DNA of 35,777 nucleotides from Geobacteraceae bacterium (GTDB lineage: Bacteria; Desulfobacterota; Desulfuromonadia; Geobacterales; Geobacteraceae), in assembly GCA_023701365.1 (NCBI GenBank), contig JAMPXD010000013.1, forward strand, positions 1-35,777, written 5' to 3'. The notes under the pieces were generated by a model, which had not been told where the DNA came from, did no database searches, and saw only the letters and a list, made by a program, of their open reading frames with translations. Below, in pieces: positions 27,085 through 35,777 of this stretch. The position numbers and the translations under genes are program-made. Position 1 is the stretch's first letter. Each line of letters opens with the position of its first letter.

Positions 27085-28008
27085 CTAGCCGAGGGCCTTG
27101 AGGGTCGCCAGATCTTCAACGTTGCGGGTTTCGGCCGCTCCGGCAATCCGCTTGACCAGCCCCGACAGGACCTTGCCGGGGCCGATCTCGATGAACCGGC
27201 TGACCCCGAGCAGGGTCATCTTCTGCACCGAGCCGTCCCAGCGGACCGGGGCGCAGACCTGCCGGACCAGGAGTTCCCTGACCCGCCCCTGCTCGCTGTT
27301 CGGCTCTGCCTCAACATTGGTGACGACCGGCACCCGGAGCGGGAGTATCTCGACCCCCTTAAGGGTTTCTGCGAGTCGCTCGGCCGCCGGCTCCATCAGG
27401 CTGCAATGGAACGGGGCACTGACCGGCAGCAGCATGGCCTTCCTGAAGCCGCGTGCCTTGGCGATCTCGATCACCCTGGCAACCGCCCCGGCATGGCCGG
27501 CGATAACGATCTGGCCGGGTGAGTTGAAATTAGCCGGGGACACCGCCTCCCCCTGGGCCGCTTCCGTGCAGATCGCCGCCAGCACCTCCTGCTCCACCCC
27601 GAGAATGGCGGCCATCGCCCCCACCCCCACGGGGACAGCATCCTGCATGAAGGTACCCCGGGCCCGGACAGTGCGCACGGCGTCGCCAAAACGGATGGCA
27701 CCGGCTGCCACCAGCGCCGAATACTCGCCGAGGGAGTGTCCTGCCAGGTAGTCGGCGGCGAGTCCGGTTTCCGCTTCTACCACCCGCAGGGCCGCCACAC
27801 TGGCAGTGAGGATGGCCGGCTGAGTATTGGCGGTCAACTTCAGCTCGCTTTCGGGCCCCTCGAAACAGAGCCGGGAGAGCTTGCTGCCGAGGGCATCGTC
27901 CGCCTCCTCGAAGACCTCCCGTGCCACCCTGAAGTTCTCAGCCAGCTCCTTGCCCATGCCAGGATACTGCGATCCCTGTCCGGGAAAAATGAATGCTGTC
28001 TTTTCCAT
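27085..28008 (-). CDS. fabD: Malonyl-CoA:ACP transacylase
   Basis: 307 residues. It moves malonyl from CoA to ACP. The nucleophile is Ser92 in GHSLGE, the catalytic His201 is in VSAPFHCSLM, and FPGQGSQ (8-14) provides the oxyanion hole. Start ATG 28008, with AAAAGGA somewhat far upstream (11 nt). In related clusters fabH separates plsX from fabD; here only 104 bp lie between them. Confidence 0.96.
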   Translation of the reverse strand: MEKTAFIFPGQGSQYPGMGKELAENFRVAREVFEEADDALGSKLSRLCFEGPESELKLTANTQPAILTASVAALRVVEAETGLAADYLAGHSLGEYSALVAAGAIRFGDAVRTVRARGTFMQDAVPVGVGAMAAILGVEQEVLAAICTEAAQGEAVSPANFNSPGQIVIAGHAGAVARVIEIAKARGFRKAMLLPVSAPFHCSLMEPAAERLAETLKGVEILPLRVPVVTNVEAEPNSEQGRVRELLVRQVCAPVRWDGSVQKMTLLGVSRFIEIGPGKVLSGLVKRIAGAAETRNVEDLATLKALG

Positions 28009-28112
28009 TTGAGCTGAATTCCTTTTCGACTGGATTTTAGCCGGGGAAATTTCGGCAACCCTTCGGGGTCGAGGTCCGGGGGTTATTCAGACGCACCATC
28101 GGACCAACGTAC

Positions 28113-29153
28113 CTAGCCGGCCGCCTGCTCTTTCACGGGCTGACGCTGTTGTATGAAGGCGGGGAAACTTTTTTCGAGCTTTTCGGCCATCCGCTGGTTT
28201 ACCCCCTTCAGGGCATATTCGTGGGCAAAGCGGACGGCATTCTTGATCGCCTTGGCGTTGGAGCCGCCGTGGCAGATCATGCCGACACCGTCGATGCCAA
28301 GGAGCGGGGCGCCGCCGTATTCAGAGTAATCGACCTTCTTCCTGAAATTGTTAAAGGCCTTGCGGGAAAGGAGGTACCCGACCTTGGAGAGGAAACTCTG
28401 CTTGATCTCATCCTTGAGCATCTTGCCGACCGCTTCGGCCAGCCCCTCGGAGAGCTTGAGCACCACGTTGCCGACGAACCCGTCACAGACGACCACGTCC
28501 ACCGCGCCGTTGAAAATATCGCGCCCCTCCACGTAGCCCGCGTATGCGAGGGGAATGTCCTTCAGAACGGCGTGGGTCTCGCGGGTGAGTTCGTTCCCCT
28601 TGCTCTCCTCCTCGCCGTTGGAAAGGAGGCCGATCCGGGGCCTTTCGATCCCCATGACGTGACGGGCGTAGACCTCACCCATGATAGCGAACTGCACGAG
28701 GTGGATCGGCTTGCAGTCGACATTTCCCCCCACGTCGAGCACCAGTGTTTTCCCCTGGAGGGTGGGAAATATCTGGGCGATCGCGGGCCGCTCAATCCCC
28801 TTGATCCGTTTCAGGACAAACATGCCGGCAGCCATGGTGGCCCCCGAATTGCCGGCGCTTACCACGGCATCGGCCCGCCCCTGCTTGACCAGCTCGAACG
28901 CCACCCGGATGGACGAGTCCTTCTTCTTCCGCACCGCATCCGAGGCGGAGTCATGCATCCCGACCACCTCGGTCGCGTGCTGCACGTCGATGTCGAGCCC
29001 GTTGCAGTTGTGTTTTGCAAGTTCCTGGCGGACCCTGTCGGTGTCACCCACGAGGGTAACGGCAATGCCAAACTCCCTTGCCGCAGCAACTGCCCCTTCC
29101 ACCTCGACACCGGGAGCGTTATCGCCGCCCATTGCATCAACAGCAACTCTCAT
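28113..29153 (-). CDS. plsX: Phosphate acyltransferase
   Basis: 346 residues. It makes acyl-phosphate from acyl-ACP for PlsY-dependent phospholipid synthesis. Diagnostic motifs are [11 protein letters not shown] (4-14), [22 protein letters not shown] and [14 protein letters not shown] near the C terminus. ATG 29153 has AGGGG just upstream. Located between rpmF and fabD as in many bacteria. The gap of 104 bp to fabD holds only a weak hairpin and no trace of fabH that I can see. Confidence 0.96.
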   Translation of the reverse strand: MRVAVDAMGGDNAPGVEVEGAVAAAREFGIAVTLVGDTDRVRQELAKHNCNGLDIDVQHATEVVGMHDSASDAVRKKKDSSIRVAFELVKQGRADAVVSAGNSGATMAAGMFVLKRIKGIERPAIAQIFPTLQGKTLVLDVGGNVDCKPIHLVQFAIMGEVYARHVMGIERPRIGLLSNGEEESKGNELTRETHAVLKDIPLAYAGYVEGRDIFNGAVDVVVCDGFVGNVVLKLSEGLAEAVGKMLKDEIKQSFLSKVGYLLSRKAFNNFRKKVDYSEYGGAPLLGIDGVGMICHGGSNAKAIKNAVRFAHEYALKGVNQRMAEKLEKSFPAFIQQRQPVKEQAAG

Positions 29154-29199
29154 ATTACCCCTAGGCAGTGGATTCGAGAATAGAGCACGCAGGAGTGTA

Positions 29200-29382
29200 C
29201 TAAAGCTCTTTGGTCTTCAGTACTTCTTTGCCCTTATAGGTGCCGCAGGACGGGCACGCGCGGTGGGGAAGCTTGGGAGCCTTGCACTGGGGGCAGACCG
29301 CAGCCGCGGGGGCGGTCAGGAAGTCGTGGGCCCTTCTCATGTTCTTGCGTGATTTGGACGTCTTTTTCTTAGGTACTGCCAT
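29200..29382 (-). CDS. rpmF: 50S ribosomal protein L32
   Basis: 60 residues, starting [20 protein letters not shown], the standard L32 N terminus. Cysteines 30, 33, 43 and 46 (CPQC...CPSC) make it the zinc-binding form. AGGAG precedes the ATG. The stop of the DUF177 gene is 13 nt upstream, so the pair is a classic co-transcribed unit linking ribosome and lipid synthesis. Confidence 0.97.
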   Translation of the reverse strand: MAVPKKKTSKSRKNMRRAHDFLTAPAAAVCPQCKAPKLPHRACPSCGTYKGKEVLKTKEL

Positions 29383-29395
29383 TTTCTTCTCTCCT

Positions 29396-29932
29396 TTATT
29401 TTTCCAGCTTGAGGTTTTTCAATGCGCTGAACTTAAGGTTCGCCTGGTCGCGGCTGCAGCCGCACTCGGCCAGATTGAGATCTGCACCGCAATTGGCGCA
29501 GAGGCCCTTGCACTCCTCCCTGCAGAGGGGCTTGAAAGGGATATCCATGAGCACCTGCTCGGCAATTTCCCCGGTAAAGTCGATCTCGTCGCCGTCGAAC
29601 GTCACTGAAATCAGGTCCTGTTCGGCCAGCTCGACCTCTTCATCCTGGGCAACACCGGCAGAGCGCAGGTAAAAGATGGTGAATGGCGAGACGATATCCG
29701 TCTCGTATTCCGCCAGGCAACGCGAACAGACAAGGCGCGTCCGCGTCTCCACGCTCCCCTCTGCCCGGATGTGGTCATATTCCCTGGCAACGGTCAGATG
29801 GAGCCGAAGCGGCGCAAGAAACACGCATTCGCCGGACTCCTGGAGCACCGCCAGGGTGGGGTAGTCGGTCACCTCTTCTACGGCGGAAAGATCGAGTACC
29901 TTGTCCCTTATATCATCAACGCGAACTTTCAC
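29396..29932 (-). CDS. YceD/DUF177-family protein
   Basis: 178 residues from GTG 29932. The family is found next to rpmF in most bacteria and has been tied to 23S rRNA maturation or accumulation in plants and E. coli. Cysteine pairs CSRC (about 70) and CREEC...CANCG...CGC (about 137-158) suggest metal binding in this subgroup, and the C terminus has the usual LxxLKNLK-type end. First gene after a good promoter at 29967-29994. Confidence 0.88.
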   Translation of the reverse strand: MKVRVDDIRDKVLDLSAVEEVTDYPTLAVLQESGECVFLAPLRLHLTVAREYDHIRAEGSVETRTRLVCSRCLAEYETDIVSPFTIFYLRSAGVAQDEEVELAEQDLISVTFDGDEIDFTGEIAEQVLMDIPFKPLCREECKGLCANCGADLNLAECGCSRDQANLKFSALKNLKLEK

Positions 29933-29966
29933 AAAAATCCCCGGGAGGCCCCATTCAAAGCATTTC

Positions 29967-29994
29967 AGTATATAGATCGGACCGGATTTGTCAA
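29967..29994 (-). promoter_or_regulatory. Sigma70-type promoter of the DUF177-rpmF-plsX-fab cluster
   Basis: Minus strand: TTGACA (29994-29989), 16-nt spacer, TATACT (29972-29967), about 35 nt ahead of the GTG start. Perfect -35 and 5 of 6 at -10, the best promoter match I found in the window. Confidence 0.7.
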
Positions 29995-30102
29995 GGAAAA
30001 ATGCGCCCCGACAACCGCTTACCGGTCGGCCCGCGGGTTTTTTCCAACACCCCGTTCACCCGTCTTTTGCAAGGGAAAAGAGCCCAGGAAAGCGAGCTCC
30101 CA

Positions 30103-30456
30103 TCATATGGTGATCGTCTCCCCCGGACGGAGTCGCGGCTGGTCGGGATTCCTGAAGGAGATGAAAAAGAGGAGCAGAAAACAAAGGAGCAGCACGATCA
30201 GGGTCACCAGGGAGGGGATGATGCGCACCTTCTCGCCCGCCGCCGGGGCCCGCAGAAAACCGATGACCGTCACCAGTGTCCCGCAGAAGCCGAGCACGCC
30301 ACCCCAGAAGAGTCCGAGGAAAATGAACTCGGTTTCGCCGCCCGGGGAAAGAAAGAGAAGCCGTGCGATCTGCTCGTGAAAAAAGGTCGCCAGGATCACC
30401 GTGACGATACCGCCGATGATCAGTTTCAGTCCGGACTTTACGGTGTTTCCGCGCAT
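30103..30456 (-). CDS. Small hypothetical membrane protein
   Basis: 117 residues from ATG 30456, chosen over 30474 because GAGGA lies 5 nt upstream and because it avoids overlap with the Sua5 gene, which stops 8 nt before. Three hydrophobic segments (about 9-27, 41-62 and 76-98) make it an inner-membrane protein. The C-terminal tail is short and polar. No domain recognised. Last gene of the run that begins with Sua5 or further upstream, since the fab-cluster promoter follows about 110 bp later. Confidence 0.7.
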   Translation of the reverse strand: MRGNTVKSGLKLIIGGIVTVILATFFHEQIARLLFLSPGGETEFIFLGLFWGGVLGFCGTLVTVIGFLRAPAAGEKVRIIPSLVTLIVLLLCFLLLFFISFRNPDQPRLRPGETITI

Positions 30457-30464
30457 CGCGGTCC

Positions 30465-31073
30465 TCAGGCACACCAGCTCACGTTGCCGACGCCTCTGCG
30501 AAGCACAGTGGCAACGTCGCCGATGAGGCTGATCACGGAACTGACGTCAGCCGAGAGGACCCCGCCGTCAACAACCATGTCGAGATCATTCCCCAGTTCC
30601 CGCTCCACCATGAACGGGTCGCCAATCGGCTCGTCCCCCGAACGGTTGGCGCTGGTGGTGACGATGGGGTGCCCCAGTTCCCTGACGATGGCATGGCAGA
30701 TGGGGTTGTCGGGTATCCGTATCCCCACGGTTTTCTGCTTGGTGATAAGGAGGTCGGGGACCACGCTCGATGCCTCAAGGACAAAGGTATAGGGACCGGG
30801 AAGATGGCGTTTCAGGATCTTGAAGGCGTAGTTGCTCACCCGGGCGTAGCGGGCCACCTCGGCAAGGTCGGTACAGATGAAGGAGAAGGGCTTCTTCTTT
30901 TCCCGCTGTTTCAGGAGGTAGATCCGCTCGATCCCCCGCTTGTTGAGGATGCTGCAGCCGATCCCGTAAGTGGTGTCGGTCGGGTAGGCGATGACGCCCC
31001 CCCCCCTGAGGAGTTCCACGACCCTGGCGACCAGCCTCGGCTGCGGGTTTTCCGGGTTGATTTCCAGTAACAT
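30465..31073 (-). CDS. Sua5/YciO/YrdC-family protein (putative threonylcarbamoyl-AMP synthase)
   Basis: 202 residues, single YrdC-like domain. GGGVIAYPTDTTYGIGC (25-41), the KxR motif region (LLKQREKKKPFSF) and TTSANRSGDEPIGD are the family signatures. TsaC/Sua5 enzymes make threonylcarbamoyl-AMP from threonine, bicarbonate and ATP for the t6A modification of tRNAs reading ANN codons. The sequence features resemble the YciO branch as much as TsaC, and YciO function is less certain, so I leave the symbol empty. Two bases separate it from the upstream aminopeptidase stop. Confidence 0.85.
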   Translation of the reverse strand: MLLEINPENPQPRLVARVVELLRGGGVIAYPTDTTYGIGCSILNKRGIERIYLLKQREKKKPFSFICTDLAEVARYARVSNYAFKILKRHLPGPYTFVLEASSVVPDLLITKQKTVGIRIPDNPICHAIVRELGHPIVTTSANRSGDEPIGDPFMVERELGNDLDMVVDGGVLSADVSSVISLIGDVATVLRRGVGNVSWCA

Positions 31074-31075
31074 CC

Positions 31076-32182
31076 CTAGCCTCGCGGGTTCAGCCCCAGA
31101 AGTTCCTGGTGGACAAAAAGCCCGTCCTTCTGGATGAGAAGGTCGTCAAACCATATCTCACCGTCCCCCTGAAGGAGCTTCACCATGTCCCAGTGGACGG
31201 CGGAGCGGTTGCCGTTGTCGCACTCGTCATAACACTGCCCGGGAGTGAAGTGGATGGAGCCGAAGATCTTCTCGTCGAACAGGATGTTACGCATCGGCCT
31301 GGTAATCGCCGGATTGACGCCGATGGCGAATTCGCCGATATACCTGGCCCCCTCGTCGGTATCGAGGATCTCGTTGAGCGGCCCTCCCATCCCCCCCGCC
31401 GCGGACGCCCCTATGATCCTCCCCCGCTCGAATTCCAGCCGGATGCCGGCAAATTCCTTTCCCTGATAGAGGGTCGGGCAGTTATAGGTGATGTGCCCCT
31501 CCACCGACTCCCTGACCGGCGCGGTGAACACCTCGCCGTCGGGAATGTTGAAACGGCCGTCACACTTTATCCCCGGCATCCCCTTGATGCTGAAGGCGAG
31601 GTCGGTGTCGGAGGCCTTGATCCGGACCTGGTCGGCGCGGTCCATCAGCTTCTTCAGCTTCTCCTGCTTGCGGGACTCGGCCCGCCAGTCCATGCAGCAG
31701 GCAGAGAAGAGATAATCCTCGTACTCGTCCAGGCTCATCCGCGCCTCCTGGGCGGCGCCGTGGGTCGGATAGCGGGTTATCACCCAGCGGGTGCTCTTCA
31801 CCCGCCGGTCGATGATCGGGCGCATCAGCCGGGAATGGGCGATCATCGCTCCCTGATTCGCCTGGGCCATGACCATGGAATTCTCGGCAGCGGATATGCC
31901 GATGTAGACGGTCACCTTTTCCATGAAGTCCAGCTTGTGCTGGGGGAACCAGGCGAGCTGTTCCTTCCGGGCAGTGCTGTAAAAATGGCGATTGATCTCG
32001 GGGACCGAGAAATCATACTCCACATAGGCCGCCCCCTTCGCCAGACAGAGGGCATAGAGCTCCTTGACCAGCGGCACCGACTCCAGACCCGAGGCGCTGA
32101 TCAGGACCACGTCACCCTTTTTTACCCTGGTGGAGTAATTCACCAGCACCTCGGCCAGTTCCCTGACCCGCGGATCTTTCAC
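31076..32182 (-). CDS. M29-family (thermophilic type) metallo-aminopeptidase
   Basis: 368 residues from GTG 32182, supported by AAGGAG 6 nt upstream; an ATG at 32314 would run through a repeat element. Typical M29 features: VKKGDVVLISASGLESVPLV near the N terminus, the ligand-bearing FNIPDGEVFTAPVRESVEGH stretch, and NGNRSAVHWDMV near the C terminus, which supplies His/Asp ligands of the two-metal centre. It releases N-terminal residues from peptides in the cytoplasm; substrate unknown. Nearly abuts the Sua5 gene. Confidence 0.9.
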   Translation of the reverse strand: MKDPRVRELAEVLVNYSTRVKKGDVVLISASGLESVPLVKELYALCLAKGAAYVEYDFSVPEINRHFYSTARKEQLAWFPQHKLDFMEKVTVYIGISAAENSMVMAQANQGAMIAHSRLMRPIIDRRVKSTRWVITRYPTHGAAQEARMSLDEYEDYLFSACCMDWRAESRKQEKLKKLMDRADQVRIKASDTDLAFSIKGMPGIKCDGRFNIPDGEVFTAPVRESVEGHITYNCPTLYQGKEFAGIRLEFERGRIIGASAAGGMGGPLNEILDTDEGARYIGEFAIGVNPAITRPMRNILFDEKIFGSIHFTPGQCYDECDNGNRSAVHWDMVKLLQGDGEIWFDDLLIQKDGLFVHQELLGLNPRG

Positions 32183-32240
32183 GTGTGACTCCTTAAATAT
32201 CAGGTCAACGCTGCAAACAGAATATCTATGAGATCCTTCC

Positions 32241-32360
32241 GGAAACGGGAATTTTTCGTCCTGGCAAGGCTGTCGAGGGATTGCGCGGAGGCGTAGCAGC
32301 GCTACGCCGCACAAGGAATCCCGAAGACTTACGCAGCCAGGGCGGAAAAGTCACGTTTCC
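32241..32360. repeat. 120-nt nested inverted repeat between dut and the aminopeptidase gene
   Basis: The outer arms (32241-32265 and 32336-32360) begin GGAAACG and match in inverse orientation at about 20 of 25 positions. Inside are GCGTAGC (32291-32297) / GCTACGC (32301-32307) and a GGATT/AATCC pair, so the whole unit can fold into one long branched hairpin. The left flank of the dut gene lies one base away. It looks like a dispersed MITE or REP-type repeat; I recall similar sequence in other Geobacter intergenic regions but cannot check. Confidence 0.6.
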
Positions 32361-32361
32361 G

Positions 32362-32811
32362 CTACCGTCCCGTATGGCCGAACCCGCCTGCCCCTCTGAC
32401 ACTCTCCCCAAGTTCGGCCACCTCAACCAGAGAGGCCCGGGCAAAGGGGGCGAAGACCATCTGGGCAATCCGTTCACCGCTCCGGATAACGAACGGCTCG
32501 CTGCCATGGTTGATGACGATGACGCCGATCTCGCCGCGGTAATCGGTATCGATGGTGCCGGGGGAATTGACCAGGGAGATACCATGCTTCAGAGCCAGGC
32601 CGCTACGGGGCCTTACCTGGGCCTCGTACCCATCCGGGAGCTCGATGGCGATCCCGGTCGGGACAAGAACGCGAGCCCCGGGCTGAAGAACCAGATCGTC
32701 CCCGAGCTCGGCGTAGAGATCCACGCCGGCGGCATGGGGAGTCATATAGCCTGGGAGGGGATTTGCGCTTTCCGGGCGGAGCCGCTTTATCTTGACGATA
32801 CAGTGGAGCAT
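32362..32811 (-). CDS. dut: dUTP diphosphatase (dUTPase)
   Basis: 149 residues from ATG 32811, 10 nt after the M16 stop. It hydrolyses dUTP to dUMP, keeping uracil out of DNA. All five trimeric-dUTPase motifs are present: AGVDLYA (28-34), [11 protein letters not shown] (68-78), [10 protein letters not shown] (85-94) with catalytic Asp88, IAQMVFAPF, and the P-loop-like tail [11 protein letters not shown]. Ribosome binding site weak, so expression likely depends on coupling to the upstream gene. The stop lies directly beside the 120-nt repeat. Confidence 0.96.
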   Translation of the reverse strand: MLHCIVKIKRLRPESANPLPGYMTPHAAGVDLYAELGDDLVLQPGARVLVPTGIAIELPDGYEAQVRPRSGLALKHGISLVNSPGTIDTDYRGEIGVIVINHGSEPFVIRSGERIAQMVFAPFARASLVEVAELGESVRGAGGFGHTGR

Positions 32812-32821
32812 GGGTCCGCCG

Positions 32822-34078
32822 CTAGAGGGTGATCCCGGCAAGGCGCGCAAAGTCGCTGCCGGTTTTCCCCATCAGGACCATGGTGAGGTAACGGTCGTCG
32901 ATCAGCTCCTCTGCAAGATCGACTATGCTTCCGGGGGTAACCTGGTCAATCCCCTTGATGATCTCCCGCAGGGGCTGATAACTGCCGAAATAGATCTCAT
33001 TTTTGGCCAGCTTGGTCATCCTGTTGTCACTGCTCTCCAGCGAGAGGAAGACGTTCCCCTTGAGCTGCTCCTTCGCATCATGGAGCTCATCCTGGGTGAG
33101 GGGATCGGTTCTCAGCCGCTTCAACTCCCGCAGGACGATATCGATCACCTCGTTGAGGCGTTCCCTGCTGGTCCCGGCATACACGGCGAGGGAGCCGGAG
33201 TCCGAGTGGGAGGCGATATAGGAATAGATCGAATAGGCGAGGCCGAGTTTCTCCCGCACCTCCTGGAAGAGTCTTGAGCTCATGCTCCCCCCCAGGACGG
33301 CATTGAGAATGAAGGTCTCATAGCGCTGCGGGTGGTCCTGGGGAAGTGACAGGGTGCCGAGACAGAGATGGACCTGTTCCAGGTCCTTTTCCACCAGCTC
33401 CACCTTTTTTCCCGGGGATGGCCGGCTGCTGGCTCTCGCCCCCCTGCCGCCCGGGACCTTGTCAAACAGCCCGTTCAGCAGCTCAAGGAGCTCCTGGTGG
33501 TCGACCCGCCCGGCTGCGGCGATGATGATATCCTCAGCCCGGTAGCTGTCGTCCCGGTAACCGACGATAAAGTCGCGGGAAAGGGCGCCTACGCTCTTCT
33601 CTGTGCCAATGATCGGCATGCCGAGGGGGTGCCCCTGCCAGAAATTCTGGGTGAACAGGTCGTGAATCAGGTCGTCGGGGGAATCTTCGAGGAGGCCGAT
33701 CTCCTGGAGAATGACCTTGCGCTCCTTTTCGATCTCATCCGGGTCGAACAGTGAGTTGAGAAATATGTCGGAGAGGAGATCAACAGCCTTCGGCAGGAAC
33801 CTGTGGAGCACCTTTGCATAGTAGCAGACATACTCGCGACCGGTGAACGCGTTGAGAACGCCGCCGAGGGAATCGATCTCCCGGGCGATCTGGAGGGCAC
33901 TCCGCCGCTCGGTCCCCTTGAACAGGAGATGTTCGATGAAGTGGGCGACGCCGTTGAACTCCGCCCGCTCGTTCCGGGAACCGCTGGCCACCCAGATGCC
34001 GATGGTCACTGAGTGGGCATGGGGGATGTTTTCGGAGATGACCCGGATGCCGTTGTCGAGAACCGTTTTCTTGACCAT
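32822..34078 (-). CDS. M16-family zinc metallopeptidase (processing-peptidase-like)
   Basis: 418 residues. The inverted zinc motif HFIEH (H46, E49, H50) lies in the N-terminal domain, with the downstream Glu of the family near residue 126 ([15 protein letters not shown]). The C-terminal inactive-like domain contains [20 protein letters not shown], the R/Y region that binds substrate. Such peptidases next to pnp are common in bacteria (PqqF/YmxG-type). Substrate unknown. Start ATG 34078 without a good Shine-Dalgarno sequence; a hairpin separates it from pnp. Confidence 0.93.
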   Translation of the reverse strand: MVKKTVLDNGIRVISENIPHAHSVTIGIWVASGSRNERAEFNGVAHFIEHLLFKGTERRSALQIAREIDSLGGVLNAFTGREYVCYYAKVLHRFLPKAVDLLSDIFLNSLFDPDEIEKERKVILQEIGLLEDSPDDLIHDLFTQNFWQGHPLGMPIIGTEKSVGALSRDFIVGYRDDSYRAEDIIIAAAGRVDHQELLELLNGLFDKVPGGRGARASSRPSPGKKVELVEKDLEQVHLCLGTLSLPQDHPQRYETFILNAVLGGSMSSRLFQEVREKLGLAYSIYSYIASHSDSGSLAVYAGTSRERLNEVIDIVLRELKRLRTDPLTQDELHDAKEQLKGNVFLSLESSDNRMTKLAKNEIYFGSYQPLREIIKGIDQVTPGSIVDLAEELIDDRYLTMVLMGKTGSDFARLAGITL

Positions 34079-34136
34079 GGGAACACTATACCCCGCAATG
34101 CCTTAATGGCAAGTATGAAACGCCTCTGAAATCAAA

Positions 34137-34165
34137 GCAGGGGCGTATTTGCCATACGCCCCTGC
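34137..34165 (-). terminator. Hairpin terminator or processing site downstream of pnp
   Basis: A perfect 12-bp stem (34137-34148 with 34154-34165, core GCAGGGGCGTAT) and 5-nt loop. On the minus strand it is followed by TTTGATTT, a poor T-tract, so termination after pnp may be partial. Confidence 0.55.
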
Positions 34166-34226
34166 CTCGGTCTGCCCGCTGCGTGCCCGGAAAACGGCAT
34201 GCAGCGTATGCTCTTTCAGCGTCGCG

Positions 34227-35777
34227 TTAGTTTTCCGGGAGGGTGGCTCCCAGGGCCTCTTTCCGGGAGAGCTTGATTTTCCCCTGCTTGTCGATGCCGA
34301 TGCACTTCACCAGGACCTTGTCCCCCTCGTTGAGGACGTCGGTGACATTCTTGACCCGCGTGGTATCGAGCTCGGAGATATGCACAAGGCCGTCCGTCCC
34401 CGGGAAGATCTCGACAAAGGCGCCGAATTCCATCACCTTCCTGACGGTACCCATGTAGAGCTTTCCTTCCTCGGCCTCGGCGGTCAGGTCCCGGATCATC
34501 TTGATCGCCTGGTCGCAGGCACCCTTGTCGGTGCTGGCTATGTTGATCCTGCCGGTGTCATCGATGTCGATGACGACCCCGGTGGCCTCGGTAATGCCAC
34601 GGATGTTCTTCCCGCCGGTGCCGATGACGTCGCGGATCTTGTCGGTCTTGACCCAGATGGTGGTGATGCGCGGCGCATAGGCGGACATTTCCGCCCTCGG
34701 CTGGCTCATGGTTTCCGCCATCTTGCCGAGGATATGGAGCCTTCCCTCACGCGCCTGGGCGAGCGCCTTCTGCATGATCTCCCGGGTAACGCCGGTGATC
34801 TTGATATCCATCTGCAGGGCGGTAACCCCTTCCGCGGTCCCCGCCACCTTGAAATCCATGTCCCCCAGGTGATCCTCGTCGCCGAGGATGTCTGAGAGGA
34901 TGGCTACGTCGTCACCCTCCTTGATCAGCCCCATGGCGATCCCCGCCACCGGCGCCTTGAGCGGCACACCGGCATCCATCATGGCGAGAGAGCCGCCGCA
35001 GACGCTGGCCATGGATGAAGAACCGTTGCTCTCCGTGATGTCCGAGACAATCCTGATGGTATAGGGGAAATCGTCATGCTTCGGCAGCACCTGTGACAGA
35101 GCGCGCTCCGCCAGCATGCCGTGCCCGATCTCGCGACGCCCCGGAGCAAGCCTGAAGCTCGTTTCACCGACGGAATACGGCGGGAAATTATAGTGAAGGA
35201 GGAACTTCTTCCTTCCTGCCCCATACAGGGTGTCGATCCGTTGCTCGTCAACCGAGGTGCCGAGGGTTGCGGCAACCAGTGCCTGGGTTTCCCCGCGGGT
35301 GAAGAGTGAGGAGCCGTGCGCCCGGGGAAGAAAACCGACCTCGGAGGCAATCGGCCGGATGGTCCGCGTGTCGCGGCCGTCGATCCGGACGCCGTCCTTC
35401 AGGATGTGCTCGCGCACCAGTTCATACTCCAGGTCGTTCAGGAAACCGGCAATCTCCTTGCCGCGCCCCTCGTAGTCGGCTGCAAGCGCCTCCTTGACCT
35501 CCACGGCAACGGCGTCAATCCGGTCGTGCCGCTCCCCCTTCGACTCCAGGCGGACCGCCTCCTTGATCTTCTGGTAGGCAAACTCCTGCACCTTTCCCTT
35601 CAGCGCCGCGTCCACCACGGGGGGGGCAATGACCCGCTTGGCAACGCCGGCCAGCCTCTTCAGCTCCTCCTGAGCGGCGAGGATCGGCTGAACCGACTCA
35701 TGGCCGAAGAAGACCGCTTCCAGCATTTCCTCCTCGGAAACCATGGCGGCCCCGCCTTCCACCATGATGACCGCGTC
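34227..35777 (-). CDS. pnp: Polyribonucleotide nucleotidyltransferase (PNPase), N terminus outside the window
   Basis: 516 residues are visible, ending [14 protein letters not shown]; the frame stays open to the window edge (upstream residues [11 protein letters not shown]), so about 180 N-terminal residues are missing. Visible: end of the first RNase PH domain, the alpha-helical linker, the second RNase PH domain ([20 protein letters not shown]; catalytic acidic [15 protein letters not shown]), KH domain ([15 protein letters not shown]) and S1 domain ([18 protein letters not shown], then GLVHISEL). PNPase degrades RNA 3'-to-5' by phosphorolysis and is part of the degradosome. rpsO is expected upstream. 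Confidence 0.96.
   Translation of the reverse strand, partial: DAVIMVEGGAAMVSEEEMLEAVFFGHESVQPILAAQEELKRLAGVAKRVIAPPVVDAALKGKVQEFAYQKIKEAVRLESKGERHDRIDAVAVEVKEALAADYEGRGKEIAGFLNDLEYELVREHILKDGVRIDGRDTRTIRPIASEVGFLPRAHGSSLFTRGETQALVAATLGTSVDEQRIDTLYGAGRKKFLLHYNFPPYSVGETSFRLAPGRREIGHGMLAERALSQVLPKHDDFPYTIRIVSDITESNGSSSMASVCGGSLAMMDAGVPLKAPVAGIAMGLIKEGDDVAILSDILGDEDHLGDMDFKVAGTAEGVTALQMDIKITGVTREIMQKALAQAREGRLHILGKMAETMSQPRAEMSAYAPRITTIWVKTDKIRDVIGTGGKNIRGITEATGVVIDIDDTGRINIASTDKGACDQAIKMIRDLTAEAEEGKLYMGTVRKVMEFGAFVEIFPGTDGLVHISELDTTRVKNVTDVLNEGDKVLVKCIGIDKQGKIKLSRKEALGATLPEN

Overview
The window looks like chromosomal DNA of a Geobacter-type bacterium (Desulfuromonadales/Geobacterales). This is an inference from the GC-rich core, the order pnp, M16 peptidase, dut, aminopeptidase, Sua5, DUF177, rpmF, plsX, fabD, fabG, acpP, fabF, rpiB, glyA (which I recall from Geobacter genomes), the membrane proteins with N-terminal zinc ribbons, and the palindromic repeats. 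No marker gene here fixes the species.

Region 1 (1 to about 2100) is a scrap-yard of mobile DNA, visibly more AT-rich in its first half. It holds the end of an IS3-type transposase, a gene whose 5' part is cut off by that element, one well-formed integron gene cassette (821-1389) with a 59-base attC site, a second cassette-like ORF without a visible attC, and the first quarter of a REP-associated tyrosine transposase next to strong hairpins. No integron integrase is visible.

Region 2 (2109-11171, all plus strand) encodes envelope proteins of unknown function. Three of them start with the same kind of four-cysteine zinc ribbon and then differ: one has an NHL propeller plus a TM2-like tail, one has two seven-bladed RCC1 propellers, and one has only membrane helices. 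Between them are a TPR lipoprotein, a DUF4124 secreted protein, and a small membrane-protein gene with an in-frame TGA. A soluble PAS-rich histidine kinase (11346-13415) follows, with no response regulator beside it.

Region 3 (13399-19783, minus strand) is a complete tripartite RND efflux operon. A TetR repressor gene comes first, its stop codon overlaps the TolC-type gene, and the membrane fusion protein and RND pump follow.

Region 4 (20145-22707) has a secreted protein with a collagen-like stretch and a seven-repeat Asp-box propeller (minus strand), preceded by a long leader. Endonuclease V (plus strand) follows, ending at a strong bidirectional terminator.

Region 5 (22778 to the end, minus strand) is housekeeping. 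Reading with transcription from the right edge: PNPase (cut by the window edge), M16 peptidase, dUTPase, M29 aminopeptidase, Sua5/YciO protein, small membrane protein; then a good sigma70-type promoter and DUF177, rpmF, plsX, fabD, fabG, acpP, fabF, rpiB, glyA. fabH is missing from its usual place between plsX and fabD. An intrinsic terminator sits between acpP and fabF, and palindromic repeats lie beside rpiB and dut.
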